A DNA stretch of 64,000 bases from Sphingomonas sp. HMP6 (GCF_013374095.1 NZ_AP022672.1:3179501-3243500), one strand, 5' to 3'. Shown: positions 8,766 through 19,406, counted from the first letter of the stretch. Made by a program: numbers and translations. Notes: generated by a model from the letters alone, not told the origin.

Positions 8766-9674
8766 TTACTTTGCGTCCGGTGCGTCGGTGACCGAGGGTC
8801 TGATCGATCCGGGCACGGGCCGGACGATCCGGCGGCGCTGGTCGTGCAGTTCGTCGATCTGCGCCTGGCGCCGCGTCAGATAGAATTCGCGCGTTGCCTG
8901 ATACGCCTTCTGCTTGTCCTGGCGCAGCGCTTCGATCGTCTCATCGAGTTGCGCGCGTTGATCGAGTGTGCCGAACACGCCCATCGGAATCGTCACCGCC
9001 GGGTTGCGCAGCGGCCCGCCGACGGCGAAGGGGATCACGAAGCGGTCGATCGTCGATCCGATCAGATCGCGCACCGTCGTCGGCCCGACCAGCGGCACAT
9101 ACAAAAACGCGCCGGTCTTCACCCCGTAAAAGCCGAGCGTGTTGGCAAAGCCATTGGGATTCTGTCGCAGCTTGAAGGGTTTGCGCCGCGCCATGTCGAA
9201 AATGCCGCCGACGCCGACGGTGGTGTTGACCAGGAAGCGCCCAAGCGTCTTGGCGGCCCGGCCGATCTTGTGCTGCAGGATGCAGTTGAGTGCGGTGACG
9301 GGCTCGCGCAGATTGTTGAGCACGTTGCGAATCCCGTCGCGCACCGGCGCGGGCAGGATCTTTTGATAGGTCTTGGCGACCGGGCGGATCACCGCGATAT
9401 CGATCGCCTGGGTGACCTCGAAACTCTGCAAATTGACGCTTTGCAGCGGGTCGCCGGCACTGCGCGCGCGCGCGGTGACGACCAGATCCTCGGATCCGGT
9501 TTGGGGTGGGCCGGATTGCGGTGCGGCGGGTAGAAGCGCCGGATCGGCGGATACCGCGAGCGGGGTGGACTGACCTTGGGCAAGGACCACCAGCGACACA
9601 GGCGCGGGAATCGCCGCCACCGGTAATGGCGGCGCGAGCAGCACCAAGCCGCTGGCCAGCAGCAGCGCACTCAT
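8766..9674 (-). CDS. mlaA: MlaA (VacJ)-like protein without a lipobox
   Basis: 302 residues from the ATG at 9674 (GGAAG eight bases upstream). The MlaA core runs from about residue 70 to 260: EVTQAIDIAVIRPVAKTYQKILP, VRDGIRNVLNNLREP, FLVNTTVGVGGIFDMA, TLGFYGVKTGAFLYVPLVGPTTVRDLIG. MlaA sits in the outer membrane and removes mislocalised phospholipids from the outer leaflet, handing them to MlaC. Known MlaA proteins are lipoproteins, but the signal region (MSALLLASGLVLLAPPLPVA) contains no cysteine. An extended Gln/Pro-rich linker precedes the core. No other mla genes are nearby. Confidence 0.85.
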   Translation of the reverse strand: MSALLLASGLVLLAPPLPVAAIPAPVSLVVLAQGQSTPLAVSADPALLPAAPQSGPPQTGSEDLVVTARARSAGDPLQSVNLQSFEVTQAIDIAVIRPVAKTYQKILPAPVRDGIRNVLNNLREPVTALNCILQHKIGRAAKTLGRFLVNTTVGVGGIFDMARRKPFKLRQNPNGFANTLGFYGVKTGAFLYVPLVGPTTVRDLIGSTIDRFVIPFAVGGPLRNPAVTIPMGVFGTLDQRAQLDETIEALRQDKQKAYQATREFYLTRRQAQIDELHDQRRRIVRPVPGSIRPSVTDAPDAK

Positions 9675-9850
9675 CGCAGCGGCTTCCACATGGCATTGTG
9701 CCCCGCGCACGCCCGACCGCTGCAACGCCCCGTCACGTCATCTCCCTGTCCAGACGCGGCTTTTTCCTGCCCAGGACGAGGGCTTGTTACACGATTCAGT
9801 CCGGGGCGGAATTACTATTTTGGACGGCACGGCAGGCATAGGGCGTGCCC

Positions 9851-11806
9851 TTAAACGGTGACCTGCTCGCCCAATTCCAATACCTTACCTGGCGGAATCT
9901 TGAGAAAATCGGTCGGGTCGCTGGCGTTGCGCTGCAGGAACATGAAGATCCGGTCCTGCCACAGCGGCATTCCCTGGTCCGCCGTCGGCTTCAGCGTGTT
10001 GCGCCCGATGAAATAACTCGTCTTGGCGGGGTTGAGCGTCTTTTTGTGCGCCACCGCCTCAAACCCCAGATCGCGCGGGCAATCGGGCGATTCCATGAAG
10101 CCGTAATGCAGCACGATGATCGTGAAATTATCGTCGACCGGGCGGATTTCGGCGCGATCCTCGGGCTCGACCGTCGGACGGTCGGCGGTGCGGATGCTGA
10201 CGATCAAATTCTTTTCATGCAGCACCTTGTTGTGCTTGAGATTGTGCAGCAGCGCCCCCGGCGCGCTGTCCGGATTGGCGGTCAGGAACACGGCCGTTCC
10301 CTCGACGCGCTCGGGCGGGCGCTTGGCGAGCGCGGCGGCGAGATCGATCAGCGGGATGCTTTGGCGCTGTTCGAACTCGCGGACGATGCTGCGGCCGCGG
10401 TTCCAGGTGTAGATGATCAGCCCGATCGCGCCCGCTACCACCAGCGGCACCCAGCCGCCCTCGACCACGCGCAGGATGTTCGCACCGAAGAAGATCAGGT
10501 CGAGCGTCAGGAACGGCACGATCACCGCAAGCGCAAGCGGGCGGCTCCAGTTCCAGCGATGCCGCGCGACGAGATAGGCGAGGCAGGTCGTGACGACCAT
10601 CGTGCCGGTCACCGCGATGCCGTACGCCGCCGCCATCGCGCTCGATGTGCGGAACTGGATCACCAGGACCAGCACGCCGACCAGCAACAGCCAGTTGATC
10701 GTCGGGAGATAGATTTGACCGACTTGCGTCGCCGAGGTCTGGCGGACGCGCAGCCGCGGCAGCAGCCCGAGCTGAATCGCTTGCTGGGTCAGCGAGAAGG
10801 CGCCGGTAATGACCGCCTGGCTGGCGATCACCGTCGCCAGCATCGCCAGCACGATCAGCCACGGCCGCACCGCGTCTGGTGCCATCAGGAAGAACCAGTC
10901 CTGATTGACGAAGGGCGTGCCCGCCTGCGCCGCCGCCTCGAGCGCGCTCAGCGCAAACGCGCCTTGCCCGAGATAGTTGAGGACGAGGCAGGGAAAGACC
11001 AGGAAGAACCAGCCAAGCCGGATCGGCTTGATCCCGAAATGCCCCATGTCGGCGGTCAGCGCTTCGGCGCCGGTTACGGTCAGGAACACCGCGCCCAATA
11101 CGAACAGGCCGGTGACGCCGTGCGTCGCCAGCAGCATCACTCCGTAATGCGGCGAGACCACGCGCAGGATCGAGGGTTCGTCAGCGATATGCCACACGCC
11201 CAGCCCGCCGATCGCGAGGAACCACAGGATGCAGACCGGGCCGAACAGCGCGGAAACGCGCGCCGTTCCTCGGCTCTGGATGAAGAACAAGGCGATCAGG
11301 ATGACGATGGTGAGGGCGAGGATGACGTCTTCGCTGAACACGGCACCCGCGCCCGGGATCGTTTTCAGCCCCTCGACCGCCGACAGCACGGAGAGCGCAG
11401 GGGTGATGATCGCATCGCCATAAAAGAGCGAGGCACCCGCCGCGCCGAGGATCAAAGCGATCAGCGATCGTCGCCCGAGCGCGCGCCGCGCCAGCGCGGT
11501 CAGCGCGAGTACGCCGCCCTCGCCCTGATTGTCGGCGCGCATCAGGAACAGGACGTATTTGACGGTAACGACCAGGATCAGCGACCAGATCGCCAGACTC
11601 AGCACACCAAGAATCTCGGTCGGGTCGATCCCGTCGCCGGCCGTCTGGTTCAGCGCCTCACGAAAGGCGTAGAGCGGGCTGGTGCCGATATCGCCGAACA
11701 CTACGCCGATCGCGCCGACCGTCAGCGCAATCAACGCCGGGTGCGGCGTATGCGTGGTCGGGCTGACCGGGGTGGTTGTCGGACGTGTCACTGGGGCAGA
11801 GGTCAT
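9851..11806 (-). CDS. kup: KUP/HAK/KT family potassium transporter
   Basis: A 651-residue transporter: about 12 TM helices over residues 20-455 and a cytosolic C-terminal domain to the end (LGEQVTV). Signature segments include VGAIGVVFGDIGTSPLYAFRE in the first helix, FYGDAIITPALSVLSAVEG and VTGAEALTADMGHFG. KUP proteins import K+ with H+ across the inner membrane. It is a single gene flanked by a convergent MlaA-like gene and a divergent pdeM about 100 bp away. Length and motifs are complete. Confidence 0.96.
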   Translation of the reverse strand: MTSAPVTRPTTTPVSPTTHTPHPALIALTVGAIGVVFGDIGTSPLYAFREALNQTAGDGIDPTEILGVLSLAIWSLILVVTVKYVLFLMRADNQGEGGVLALTALARRALGRRSLIALILGAAGASLFYGDAIITPALSVLSAVEGLKTIPGAGAVFSEDVILALTIVILIALFFIQSRGTARVSALFGPVCILWFLAIGGLGVWHIADEPSILRVVSPHYGVMLLATHGVTGLFVLGAVFLTVTGAEALTADMGHFGIKPIRLGWFFLVFPCLVLNYLGQGAFALSALEAAAQAGTPFVNQDWFFLMAPDAVRPWLIVLAMLATVIASQAVITGAFSLTQQAIQLGLLPRLRVRQTSATQVGQIYLPTINWLLLVGVLVLVIQFRTSSAMAAAYGIAVTGTMVVTTCLAYLVARHRWNWSRPLALAVIVPFLTLDLIFFGANILRVVEGGWVPLVVAGAIGLIIYTWNRGRSIVREFEQRQSIPLIDLAAALAKRPPERVEGTAVFLTANPDSAPGALLHNLKHNKVLHEKNLIVSIRTADRPTVEPEDRAEIRPVDDNFTIIVLHYGFMESPDCPRDLGFEAVAHKKTLNPAKTSYFIGRNTLKPTADQGMPLWQDRIFMFLQRNASDPTDFLKIPPGKVLELGEQVTV

Positions 11807-11911
11807 AAGGCTGGAATGGCTCGCCGGGAAGGACGGCGCGCTTTACGCCCGTGGCGGCTTTGCGCAAGCGCTTTGTCGCGGTTGCTTTGGTGCGGGGGCT
11901 ACGACATAGGC

Positions 11912-12592
11912 ATGGCTATGGTTCCCTTTTCGTTCGCCGGTAATGAGTTGCTTGCCTTGGGTAGCGGTGCGCTGTTCTGGCCGGCGCGGCGCGCGCTGCT
12001 GGTGGCGGACCTGCATTTCGAGAAAGCGAGCTGGTTCGCGGCGCACGGGCAGATGTTGCCGCCCTATGATTCGCTCGCCACCCTGGTCGATCTGAACGCG
12101 ATCGTCGCGGCGACGGGCGCGCGCGAAATGTGGTGCCTGGGCGACAGTTTCCACGACGATGCCGGGTGCGATCGGCTGCCCGCGGCGGCGCAGGACGCGC
12201 TGCGCACGCTGACCAGTGCGACGGCGTGGTGCTGGATCACCGGCAATCATGATCGCGCAAGCGGGGCCGGGCTGGTCGATCGCTGCGGCGGCACCGTCCT
12301 GCCCGAGGCGGTGGTCGATGGGCTGGTGTTGCGACACGAGGCCGCACCGGGCGAGACACGGCCCGAACTTTCGGGGCATTTCCACCCGAAACTGCGCGTG
12401 CGGGTGCGCGGGCGCAACGTCGCGCGGCGCTGTTTCGTGGCGACGCCGAGCAAGCTGATCCTGCCGGCCTTCGGGGCGCTGACCGGCGGACTCGATGCCG
12501 ATCACCCCGAAATCGTTCGCGCGGTCGGGCGGGGGGCGGAAGCGCTGATCCCGGTCGAGGACCGGATGTTGCGGTTCAAACTGGCGGCCTGA
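11912..12592 (+). CDS. pdeM: ligase-associated DNA damage response endonuclease PdeM
   Basis: A 226-residue calcineurin-like phosphoesterase. Metal-binding motifs: LLVADLHFEK (D-x-H), CLGDSFHDD (GDxxHD), WITGNHDR (GNHD) and LSGHFHPK (GHxH). PdeM belongs to the repair set that includes the Lhr-type helicase at 3698-6142, from which it is separated here by unrelated genes. ATG 11912 was chosen; the open frame extends far upstream only as the antisense of kup. Confidence 0.88.
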   Translation: MAMVPFSFAGNELLALGSGALFWPARRALLVADLHFEKASWFAAHGQMLPPYDSLATLVDLNAIVAATGAREMWCLGDSFHDDAGCDRLPAAAQDALRTLTSATAWCWITGNHDRASGAGLVDRCGGTVLPEAVVDGLVLRHEAAPGETRPELSGHFHPKLRVRVRGRNVARRCFVATPSKLILPAFGALTGGLDADHPEIVRAVGRGAEALIPVEDRMLRFKLAA

Positions 12593-12600
12593 GACCACGT

Positions 12601-12690
12601 CCGTTCGTGCTGAGCTTGTCGCAGCACACCATGCCACGAGGGTGAGCGGCGCCCGTTGCGCAGGCCCGTCGACAAGCTCAGGGCGAACGG
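12601..12690. repeat. palindromic dispersed repeat, copy 2
   Basis: A 90-bp element beginning CCGTTCGTGCTGAGCTTGTC and ending GACAAGCTCAGGGCGAACGG. The two arms are inverted copies with few mismatches. It sits 8 bp after the pdeM stop, between convergent genes. Confidence 0.88.
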
Positions 12691-12717
12691 GACACTCGGC
12701 ACCTTGGCGTTGGATCG

Positions 12718-13377
12718 TTATCCGCGCGCCAGCTGCGGAAACCCCGCTTTGAACGCCGCGACCTTGGGCTTGTCGAAGGTCGTGATGTACGGGTGGTTCG
12801 GGTTCCGGTCGTAGAAATTCTGGTGATACTCCTCGGCCGGGAAGAACGCGCCGGTCTCGATCTTGGTCACGATCGGCTTGGCAAAGACATGCGCCTTGCC
12901 CAATTGCGCGATATAGGCCGCTGCGACCCCGCGCTGTGCTGCGGTCTGCGGGAAGATCGCCGAGCGATAGCTATAGCCGCTGTCGGGCCCCTGGCGGTTC
13001 AGCTCGGTCGGGTTGTGCGCGACCGAGAAATAGACGCGCAGCAGCGTGGCGTAGCTCACCTTCGCGGGATCATAGATCACGCGGATCGCCTCGGCATGTT
13101 TGGTCGTCTCGCTCGACACCGCTTCGTAATTCGCGGTCGCCTTGGTCCCGCCGGCATAGCCTGAGGTGACCGCGGTTACGCCCTTCACATGGTCGAACAC
13201 CGCCTCCATCCCCCAGAAGCAGCCGCCCGCGAACACCGCGACCTGCTGGCCCTTGGCAGTAACATCGACCTTGGCGGCGGGGATCGGCACGGCGCGTTCG
13301 GCTTGTGCGGCACCGCCGCCGAGCGCGAACAGCGCGGCGCCGGCGATGGCAGCGGTAATCAGAACGGGTTTCAGCAT
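12718..13377 (-). CDS. msrA: periplasmic peptide-methionine (S)-S-oxide reductase
   Basis: 219 residues with signal peptide (MLKPVLITAAIAGAALFALG..AAQA), so an exported MsrA. The catalytic motif GGCFWGMEA carries Cys53, and the fold is confirmed by GYAGG, HAEAIRVIYDP and EEYHQNF. The enzyme reduces methionine-S-sulfoxide in proteins. A C-terminal resolving cysteine is not obvious, so regeneration may rely on an outside thiol partner. It stands alone. Confidence 0.95.
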   Translation of the reverse strand: MLKPVLITAAIAGAALFALGGGAAQAERAVPIPAAKVDVTAKGQQVAVFAGGCFWGMEAVFDHVKGVTAVTSGYAGGTKATANYEAVSSETTKHAEAIRVIYDPAKVSYATLLRVYFSVAHNPTELNRQGPDSGYSYRSAIFPQTAAQRGVAAAYIAQLGKAHVFAKPIVTKIETGAFFPAEEYHQNFYDRNPNHPYITTFDKPKVAAFKAGFPQLARG

Positions 13378-13464
13378 GACAGCCTCTCATCGGGATGATG
13401 CCCGGTATACGACGCATCGACGCGCAGAGTTACGCGCGCCCATCGAAAAAGGATGTGGGACGCC

Positions 13465-14094
13465 TTAACGCCGCTTCAAGCCGTGCACCTTGTGCCACAC
13501 AAACAAGCCGATCGCGACGACCAGCGCGACGCCGATCAACGCATCGGCGCTGTGGAACGCCGCCTTCACGCGCGGGTCGCTGTTCCAAGCACGCCCGAGC
13601 GTCTGGCCGAGCCAGGCCAGCGCGAAACAGAACGGCCAGGAACCGATGAAGGTATAGAGGTGAAACGGCACCAGCGGCATCCGCGCGACACCGGCGGGAA
13701 AGGCGATGAAGGTGCGGATCACCGGCAGCAGCCGCCCGATCAGCACCGCGGCATTGCCAAAGCGCGCGAAAAAGCGGTCGGCGGCATCGAGTTCGCCCGG
13801 CCCGATCAGCAGATATTTGCCATAGCGTTCGGCAAGTGGCCGCCCGCCACGCTTGCCCGCTTCATAGGCGACGATCGAGCCGAGGTTGCAGCCGATCGCC
13901 CCGGCGGTTGCCGCCAGGAACAGGTTCATCTTGCCCTGCGACACAAGATAGCCCGCAAACGGCATGATGAGTTCGGACGGCAGCGGCACGCACGCGCTCT
14001 CAATCGCCATCAGCAGCGCGATGCCCCAATAGCCCCCGGCCTCGATGACCGCGATGACGAAGCCGGCCAGGATGCCGAGGATATGTTCAACCAT
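13465..14094 (-). CDS. DedA family membrane protein
   Basis: A 209-residue inner-membrane protein with the DedA/VTT signature: AIESACVPLPSELIMPFAGYLV, GSIVAYEAGKRGG and the FARFGNAAVLIGRLLPVIRTFIAFPAGVARM loop with its conserved F/Y-R-P/F-G motif. DedA proteins are linked to polyprenyl-phosphate or phospholipid flipping, envelope homeostasis and drug tolerance. About five hydrophobic segments. Monocistronic; its 5' side faces the repeat-bearing gap before rpiA. Confidence 0.93.
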   Translation of the reverse strand: MVEHILGILAGFVIAVIEAGGYWGIALLMAIESACVPLPSELIMPFAGYLVSQGKMNLFLAATAGAIGCNLGSIVAYEAGKRGGRPLAERYGKYLLIGPGELDAADRFFARFGNAAVLIGRLLPVIRTFIAFPAGVARMPLVPFHLYTFIGSWPFCFALAWLGQTLGRAWNSDPRVKAAFHSADALIGVALVVAIGLFVWHKVHGLKRR

Positions 14095-14162
14095 GCGAGC
14101 GCTTTGCCGTGTGGCGCGGCGGGGGGCAAAGGGAAAAGTGGTCTGGTTGTTACTTCATACTT

Positions 14163-14184
14163 CCCCGGCGAAGGCCGGGGCCCA
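14163..14184. repeat. single arm of a second palindromic repeat family
   Basis: The 22-bp core beginning CCCCGGCGAAGGCCGGGG is identical to the arm of the element inside thiL at 62398-62419. No clean opposite arm is seen nearby, so this looks like a degraded copy. It lies in the 342-bp gap between DedA and rpiA, which otherwise holds only the element at 14302-14389. Confidence 0.7.
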
Positions 14185-14301
14185 GCAGCGAGCGTTTTCA
14201 TGTTCGTGCGCTGCGCACAGTTTTCTTTTACGCCACGACGGGGCCGCGGCCCTCGCGGGGGAACTAGAGCGTGATGACGTTAGCTTGATCCAATCCCCAA
14301 T

Positions 14302-14389
14302 CCGTTCGTGCTGAGCTTGTCGAAGCACCCGTGCAACACGCCAGCCCTTGCTTGTTGCACGGGCCCTTCGACAGGCTCAGGGCGAACGG
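14302..14389. repeat. palindromic dispersed repeat, copy 3
   Basis: An 88-bp inverted repeat (CCGTTCGTGCTGAGCTTGTC ... GACAGGCTCAGGGCGAACGG) 48 bp upstream of rpiA. The centre is itself partly self-complementary (GTGCAAC/GTTGCAC). It may fold in the leader of the pentose-phosphate transcript. Confidence 0.88.
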
Positions 14390-14436
14390 GTCATGCTAAT
14401 GTCATCCTGCTCTAAATCGCGTGCTAGGGTAGTGCC

Positions 14437-15105
14437 ATGAACGAAACCGACAAACGCCTCGCTGCGCTTGCCGCCATCAAAGAGATTCAGCCCGGCATGG
14501 TCGTCGGCCTCGGCACCGGTTCGACCGCCGCCTTCGCGATCGAAGCACTCGGTGAACGCGTGCGCGGCGGGCTTGCGATCCGGGCGGTTGCGACCTCGCT
14601 TGCCACGGAAGCCCACGCCCGCGCGGTCGGCATAACCCTGATCGATTTGCCTGCTGAAATCGACCTGACGATCGACGGAGCCGACGAAATCGACGACGGT
14701 CTCCGCGCAATCAAGGGCGCGGGCGGGGCGATGCTGCGCGAGAAGATCGTCGCCGCGGCAAGCAAGCGGATGGTGGTGATCGCCGACGGATCGAAGCGGG
14801 TCGCGGCGATTGGCGCGGCGAAGATCCCGGTCGAAACGCTGCCGTTCGCGCAAGGATTCGTCGCGGCGCGACTCGAAAAACTCGGCGGTGCCCCTGTACT
14901 CCGTGCCGGATTCGTCACCGATCAGGGCAATTGTATCCTCGATTGTCGTTTTGCCGCCGACACCGACAAGGAGCTGCTCGCTGCCCAAATCGACGCAATT
15001 CCGGGCGCTTTGGGGCATGGCCTGTTCCTGACCGAGGTGGACGCTGCGTATATCGCGGCGGACGGCGTCGTTACGCGACTGGAACGCGGCGCAAGGACAC
15101 GATAA
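14437..15105 (+). CDS. rpiA: ribose-5-phosphate isomerase A
   Basis: 222 residues. Substrate-loop motifs VVGLGTGSTAAFAIEAL, IDGADEID (catalytic Asp region) and the KGAGGAMLREKIVA lysine segment are intact, and length matches bacterial RpiA. It interconverts ribose-5-phosphate and ribulose-5-phosphate in the non-oxidative pentose phosphate pathway. First gene of the run rpiA-tkt-tal-gnd-HAD, all on the plus strand. Confidence 0.97.
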   Translation: MNETDKRLAALAAIKEIQPGMVVGLGTGSTAAFAIEALGERVRGGLAIRAVATSLATEAHARAVGITLIDLPAEIDLTIDGADEIDDGLRAIKGAGGAMLREKIVAAASKRMVVIADGSKRVAAIGAAKIPVETLPFAQGFVAARLEKLGGAPVLRAGFVTDQGNCILDCRFAADTDKELLAAQIDAIPGALGHGLFLTEVDAAYIAADGVVTRLERGARTR

Positions 15106-15185
15106 GGCCCGCGCAAACTGCAACCGGGCCGCAACCGGGCGCGCGCGCGTGCGTTCAGACCCCAAGAGCGAGGCGAATTCCTTCC

Positions 15186-17267
15186 ATGTCCGATACCCCG
15201 ACCCAAGCCGGTGCAACCGGTCTGCACGAAGACGGCAGCCTCGCGCGGCTAACGATCGATACGATCCGCACGCTGTCGATGGATGCGGTGCAAGCCGCCA
15301 ATTCGGGGCATCCCGGCACGCCGATGGCGCTGGCCCCGGTCGGCTACACGCTGTGGAGCGAATTCCTGCGCTATGATCCGGCGACGCCCGACTGGCCCAA
15401 TCGCGACCGCTTCGTGCTCTCGGTCGGTCATGCGTCGATGCTGCTATATTCGCTGATTCACCTGGCGGGGATCCAGGAGATCGATGCCGCGGGCAAGAAA
15501 AGCGGTCACCCTGCGCTGAGCCTCGACGATCTCAAGCAGTTCCGCCAGCTTTCGTCGCGCACGCCGGGCCATCCCGAATATCGCCATACGACCGGCGTCG
15601 AAACGACCACCGGGCCGCTCGGTGCCGGGTGCAGCAATGCGGTCGGCATGGCGATTGCCGAACGCTGGTTCGCGGCGCGCTATAACAAGCCGGGCTTCGA
15701 CCTGTTCGACCATGACGTCTACGCGCTCTGCGGCGATGGCGACATGATGGAGGGCGTCGCGGCCGAAGCGGCGTCGCTCGCCGGGCATTTGAAGCTGTCC
15801 AACCTGTGCTGGATTTATGACAGCAACCATATCTCGATCGAGGGCGGCACCGATCTCGCGTTCGACGAAGATGTGGGGATGCGCTTCCAGGCGTATGGCT
15901 GGAACGTCATTCATGTCGATGACGCTAACGACACCGTCGCGCTCGCCGCTGCCTTCGCCAGCTTCAAGGCGACCAGCGACCGGCCGACCTTCATCGTCGT
16001 CCATTCGGTAATCGGTTACGGCAGCCCCAAGGCGGGCAGCGAAAAGGCGCATGGCGAGCCGCTCGGCGACGAGAACATCCGCCTGACGAAGCAAGCCTAT
16101 GGCTGGCCCGAGGACGCCAAGTTCCTGGTGCCCGATGGCGTGGCCGAGCATTTCCACGCTGCCGTCGCCGATCGTGGCGGTCCGGCGCGCGAAGCATGGG
16201 ACGCGCTGCGCACGCGCTATTCGGCTGAATATCCCGATCTGGCCGAACAGCTCGATGCGATCTTTGCGGATCGGCTGCCCGATGGCTGGGATGCCGATAT
16301 TCCGGTGTTCGACGCCGATCCCAAGGGCATCGCCAGCCGCGATGCGGGGGGCAAGGTGCTCAATGCGATCGCGGCGCGGGTGCCGTGGCTGCTCGGCGGA
16401 TCGGCCGATCTCGCGCCCTCGACCAAGACCGACATCAAGGGTGCGGATTCTTTCTCCTATTCGAACTTCGGCGGCTCAAACCTCCATTTCGGGGTCCGCG
16501 AACACGGCATGGGCGGCGTCGTCAACGGCATGAGCCTGTCGCATTTGCGCGGCTATGGCTCGACCTTCCTGGTCTTTGCCGATTACATGCGCGCGCCGAT
16601 AAGGCTCTCTGCAATCATGGAAATCGGCGCGGTGTGGGTGTTCACGCACGATTCGATCGGCGTGGGTGAGGACGGCCCGACGCATCAGCCGATCGAGCAT
16701 CTCGCCACCCTCCGCGCGATCCCCGGCCTAGACACAATCCGCCCCGGCGACGCCAACGAAGTCGCCGAAGCGTGGAAAGCGGTCATGCAGGACGCCAGCC
16801 ACCCGACCGCTTTAATCCTTTCGCGTCAGGCACTTCCGACAATCGACCGCTCCAAGTATGCCAGCGCCGCGGGCGTCGCCAAGGGCGGCTATGTGCTCGC
16901 CGACAGCGAGAACCCGCAAGTGATCCTGATCGCGACTGGCTCCGAAGTGTCGCTCGCGATCGAAGCGTATGAGGCGTTGAAGGCGCAAGGGGTTGCGGCA
17001 CGTGTCGTGTCGATGCCGAGCTGGTATCGCTACGAATTGCAGGATGCCGCGTATAAGGAATCGGTGCTGCCGCGCGTCGTCACGGCGCGCATTGCGATCG
17101 AGATGGCCGGCGAGCTCGGTTGGGATCGCTATGTCGGGCTGGACGGCCGCACGATCACGATGAGCACCTTCGGTGCGTCCGCGCCGATCGCCAAATTGCA
17201 GGACAAATACGGCTTCACCGTCGCGAACATCGTGAAGCAGGCCACGCAAATTCTGGAGTCGAAGTGA
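15186..17267 (+). CDS. tkt: transketolase
   Basis: 693 residues from ATG 15186 (MSDTPTQAG). Thiamine-diphosphate domain with GDGDMMEGVAAEA and LCWIYDSN, the early MDAVQAANSGHPGTPM substrate loop, and the pyrimidine/transketolase domain (THDSIGVGEDGPTHQPIEH). It moves two-carbon units between sugar phosphates. The stop shares one base with the start of tal (TGATG), so the two are translationally coupled. Confidence 0.97.
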   Translation: MSDTPTQAGATGLHEDGSLARLTIDTIRTLSMDAVQAANSGHPGTPMALAPVGYTLWSEFLRYDPATPDWPNRDRFVLSVGHASMLLYSLIHLAGIQEIDAAGKKSGHPALSLDDLKQFRQLSSRTPGHPEYRHTTGVETTTGPLGAGCSNAVGMAIAERWFAARYNKPGFDLFDHDVYALCGDGDMMEGVAAEAASLAGHLKLSNLCWIYDSNHISIEGGTDLAFDEDVGMRFQAYGWNVIHVDDANDTVALAAAFASFKATSDRPTFIVVHSVIGYGSPKAGSEKAHGEPLGDENIRLTKQAYGWPEDAKFLVPDGVAEHFHAAVADRGGPAREAWDALRTRYSAEYPDLAEQLDAIFADRLPDGWDADIPVFDADPKGIASRDAGGKVLNAIAARVPWLLGGSADLAPSTKTDIKGADSFSYSNFGGSNLHFGVREHGMGGVVNGMSLSHLRGYGSTFLVFADYMRAPIRLSAIMEIGAVWVFTHDSIGVGEDGPTHQPIEHLATLRAIPGLDTIRPGDANEVAEAWKAVMQDASHPTALILSRQALPTIDRSKYASAAGVAKGGYVLADSENPQVILIATGSEVSLAIEAYEALKAQGVAARVVSMPSWYRYELQDAAYKESVLPRVVTARIAIEMAGELGWDRYVGLDGRTITMSTFGASAPIAKLQDKYGFTVANIVKQATQILESK

Positions 17268-18376
17268 TGGGTCATCTGAACGATCTTGCAGGCCTGGGTC
17301 AGGCCGTCTGGCTCGATTTCGTCGATCGCAAGTTCCTGGCGGCGGGCGGCCTCCAGAAATTGATCGACGAGGATGCGCTGACCGGGGTTACCTCCAACCC
17401 ATCGATCTTCGAGAAGGCGATGGGGCATGGCGATGCCTATGACGCTGAGCTTGCCGCTTACGACACGGCGAATCCTGGCGCGGCGACGATCGATCGCTAC
17501 GAACATCTTGCGATTCTCGACATCCAGGCCGCCGCAGACACGCTGCGGCCCGTGCATGACCGGCTTGACGCGAAGGACGGCTATGTCAGCCTTGAGGTCT
17601 CGCCCTATCTCGCCAACGATACTGACGGCACGATTGCCGAGGCGCAGAAGCTGTGGGCGGCGGTCGATCGGCCCAATCTGATGATCAAGATCCCCGGCAC
17701 GCCCGCCGGTGTGCCCGCGATTGCGGCGACGATCGATGCCGGGATCAGCGTCAACGTGACCCTGCTGTTTTCGCAAAGCGCGTATCAGGCGGTGGCGGAG
17801 GCCTATGTCGAGGGCCTCGAAAAGCGGGCAGAACGCGGTGAGCCGATCGACCGCATCGCGAGCGTCGCGAGCTTCTTCATCAGCCGGATCGATGCGAAGA
17901 TCGACGACAAGATCGATGCGGGCGTGGGTGGCGACGAAGCCAAGGCGCTGAAGGGCAAGGTCGCCATCGCCAATGCCAAGCTCGCTTATGCCTGGTATGA
18001 GGAGTTCATCACCGGGCCACGCTGGCAGGCACTGGCTGCCAAGGGCGCGCAGCCACAGCGTCTGCTGTGGGCGTCGACGGGCACCAAGAACCCCGACTAT
18101 CCCGACACGCTGTATCTTGACACGCTGATCGGCAAGGATACGGTCAACACTGTGCCGCCCAAGACGCTCGATGCGTTCCGCGATCACGGCACGGCGGCGA
18201 CGACGCTGACGCAGGATGTCGCGGGTGCGCGCAAGATTATCTCGGAAACTGAACGACTTGGGCTCGATCTCGATGGCGTGACCGATACGCTGGTCGAGGA
18301 GGGCGTCGCGTCCTTCTCCAAGGCGTTCGACGATCTGCTGGGTGCCATTGCCGCCAAGCAGCCTGCGCACGCCTGA
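17267..18376 (+). CDS. tal: transaldolase (long form)
   Basis: 369 residues from ATG 17267, overlapping the tkt stop by one base. LTGVTSNPSIFEKAM and LMIKIPGTPAG (Schiff-base lysine) mark the active site; VNVTLLFSQSAYQAVAEAYVEGLE and RIASVASFFISRID follow the type found in actinobacteria and alphaproteobacteria. It transfers dihydroxyacetone units between sedoheptulose-7-phosphate and glyceraldehyde-3-phosphate. Confidence 0.96.
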   Translation: MGHLNDLAGLGQAVWLDFVDRKFLAAGGLQKLIDEDALTGVTSNPSIFEKAMGHGDAYDAELAAYDTANPGAATIDRYEHLAILDIQAAADTLRPVHDRLDAKDGYVSLEVSPYLANDTDGTIAEAQKLWAAVDRPNLMIKIPGTPAGVPAIAATIDAGISVNVTLLFSQSAYQAVAEAYVEGLEKRAERGEPIDRIASVASFFISRIDAKIDDKIDAGVGGDEAKALKGKVAIANAKLAYAWYEEFITGPRWQALAAKGAQPQRLLWASTGTKNPDYPDTLYLDTLIGKDTVNTVPPKTLDAFRDHGTAATTLTQDVAGARKIISETERLGLDLDGVTDTLVEEGVASFSKAFDDLLGAIAAKQPAHA

Positions 18377-18423
18377 GTGGCACTTTCGGCACTTTCCATC
18401 GTAGCACCACCCGGAGTTAAGTC

Positions 18424-19406
<983 letters not shown>

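Noticed and set aside
9845..11911. Long plus-strand open frame upstream of pdeM
   Set aside because: It is the antisense of kup; its Arg/Asp/Gln-rich translation has no domain. Only 11912-12592 reads as PdeM.
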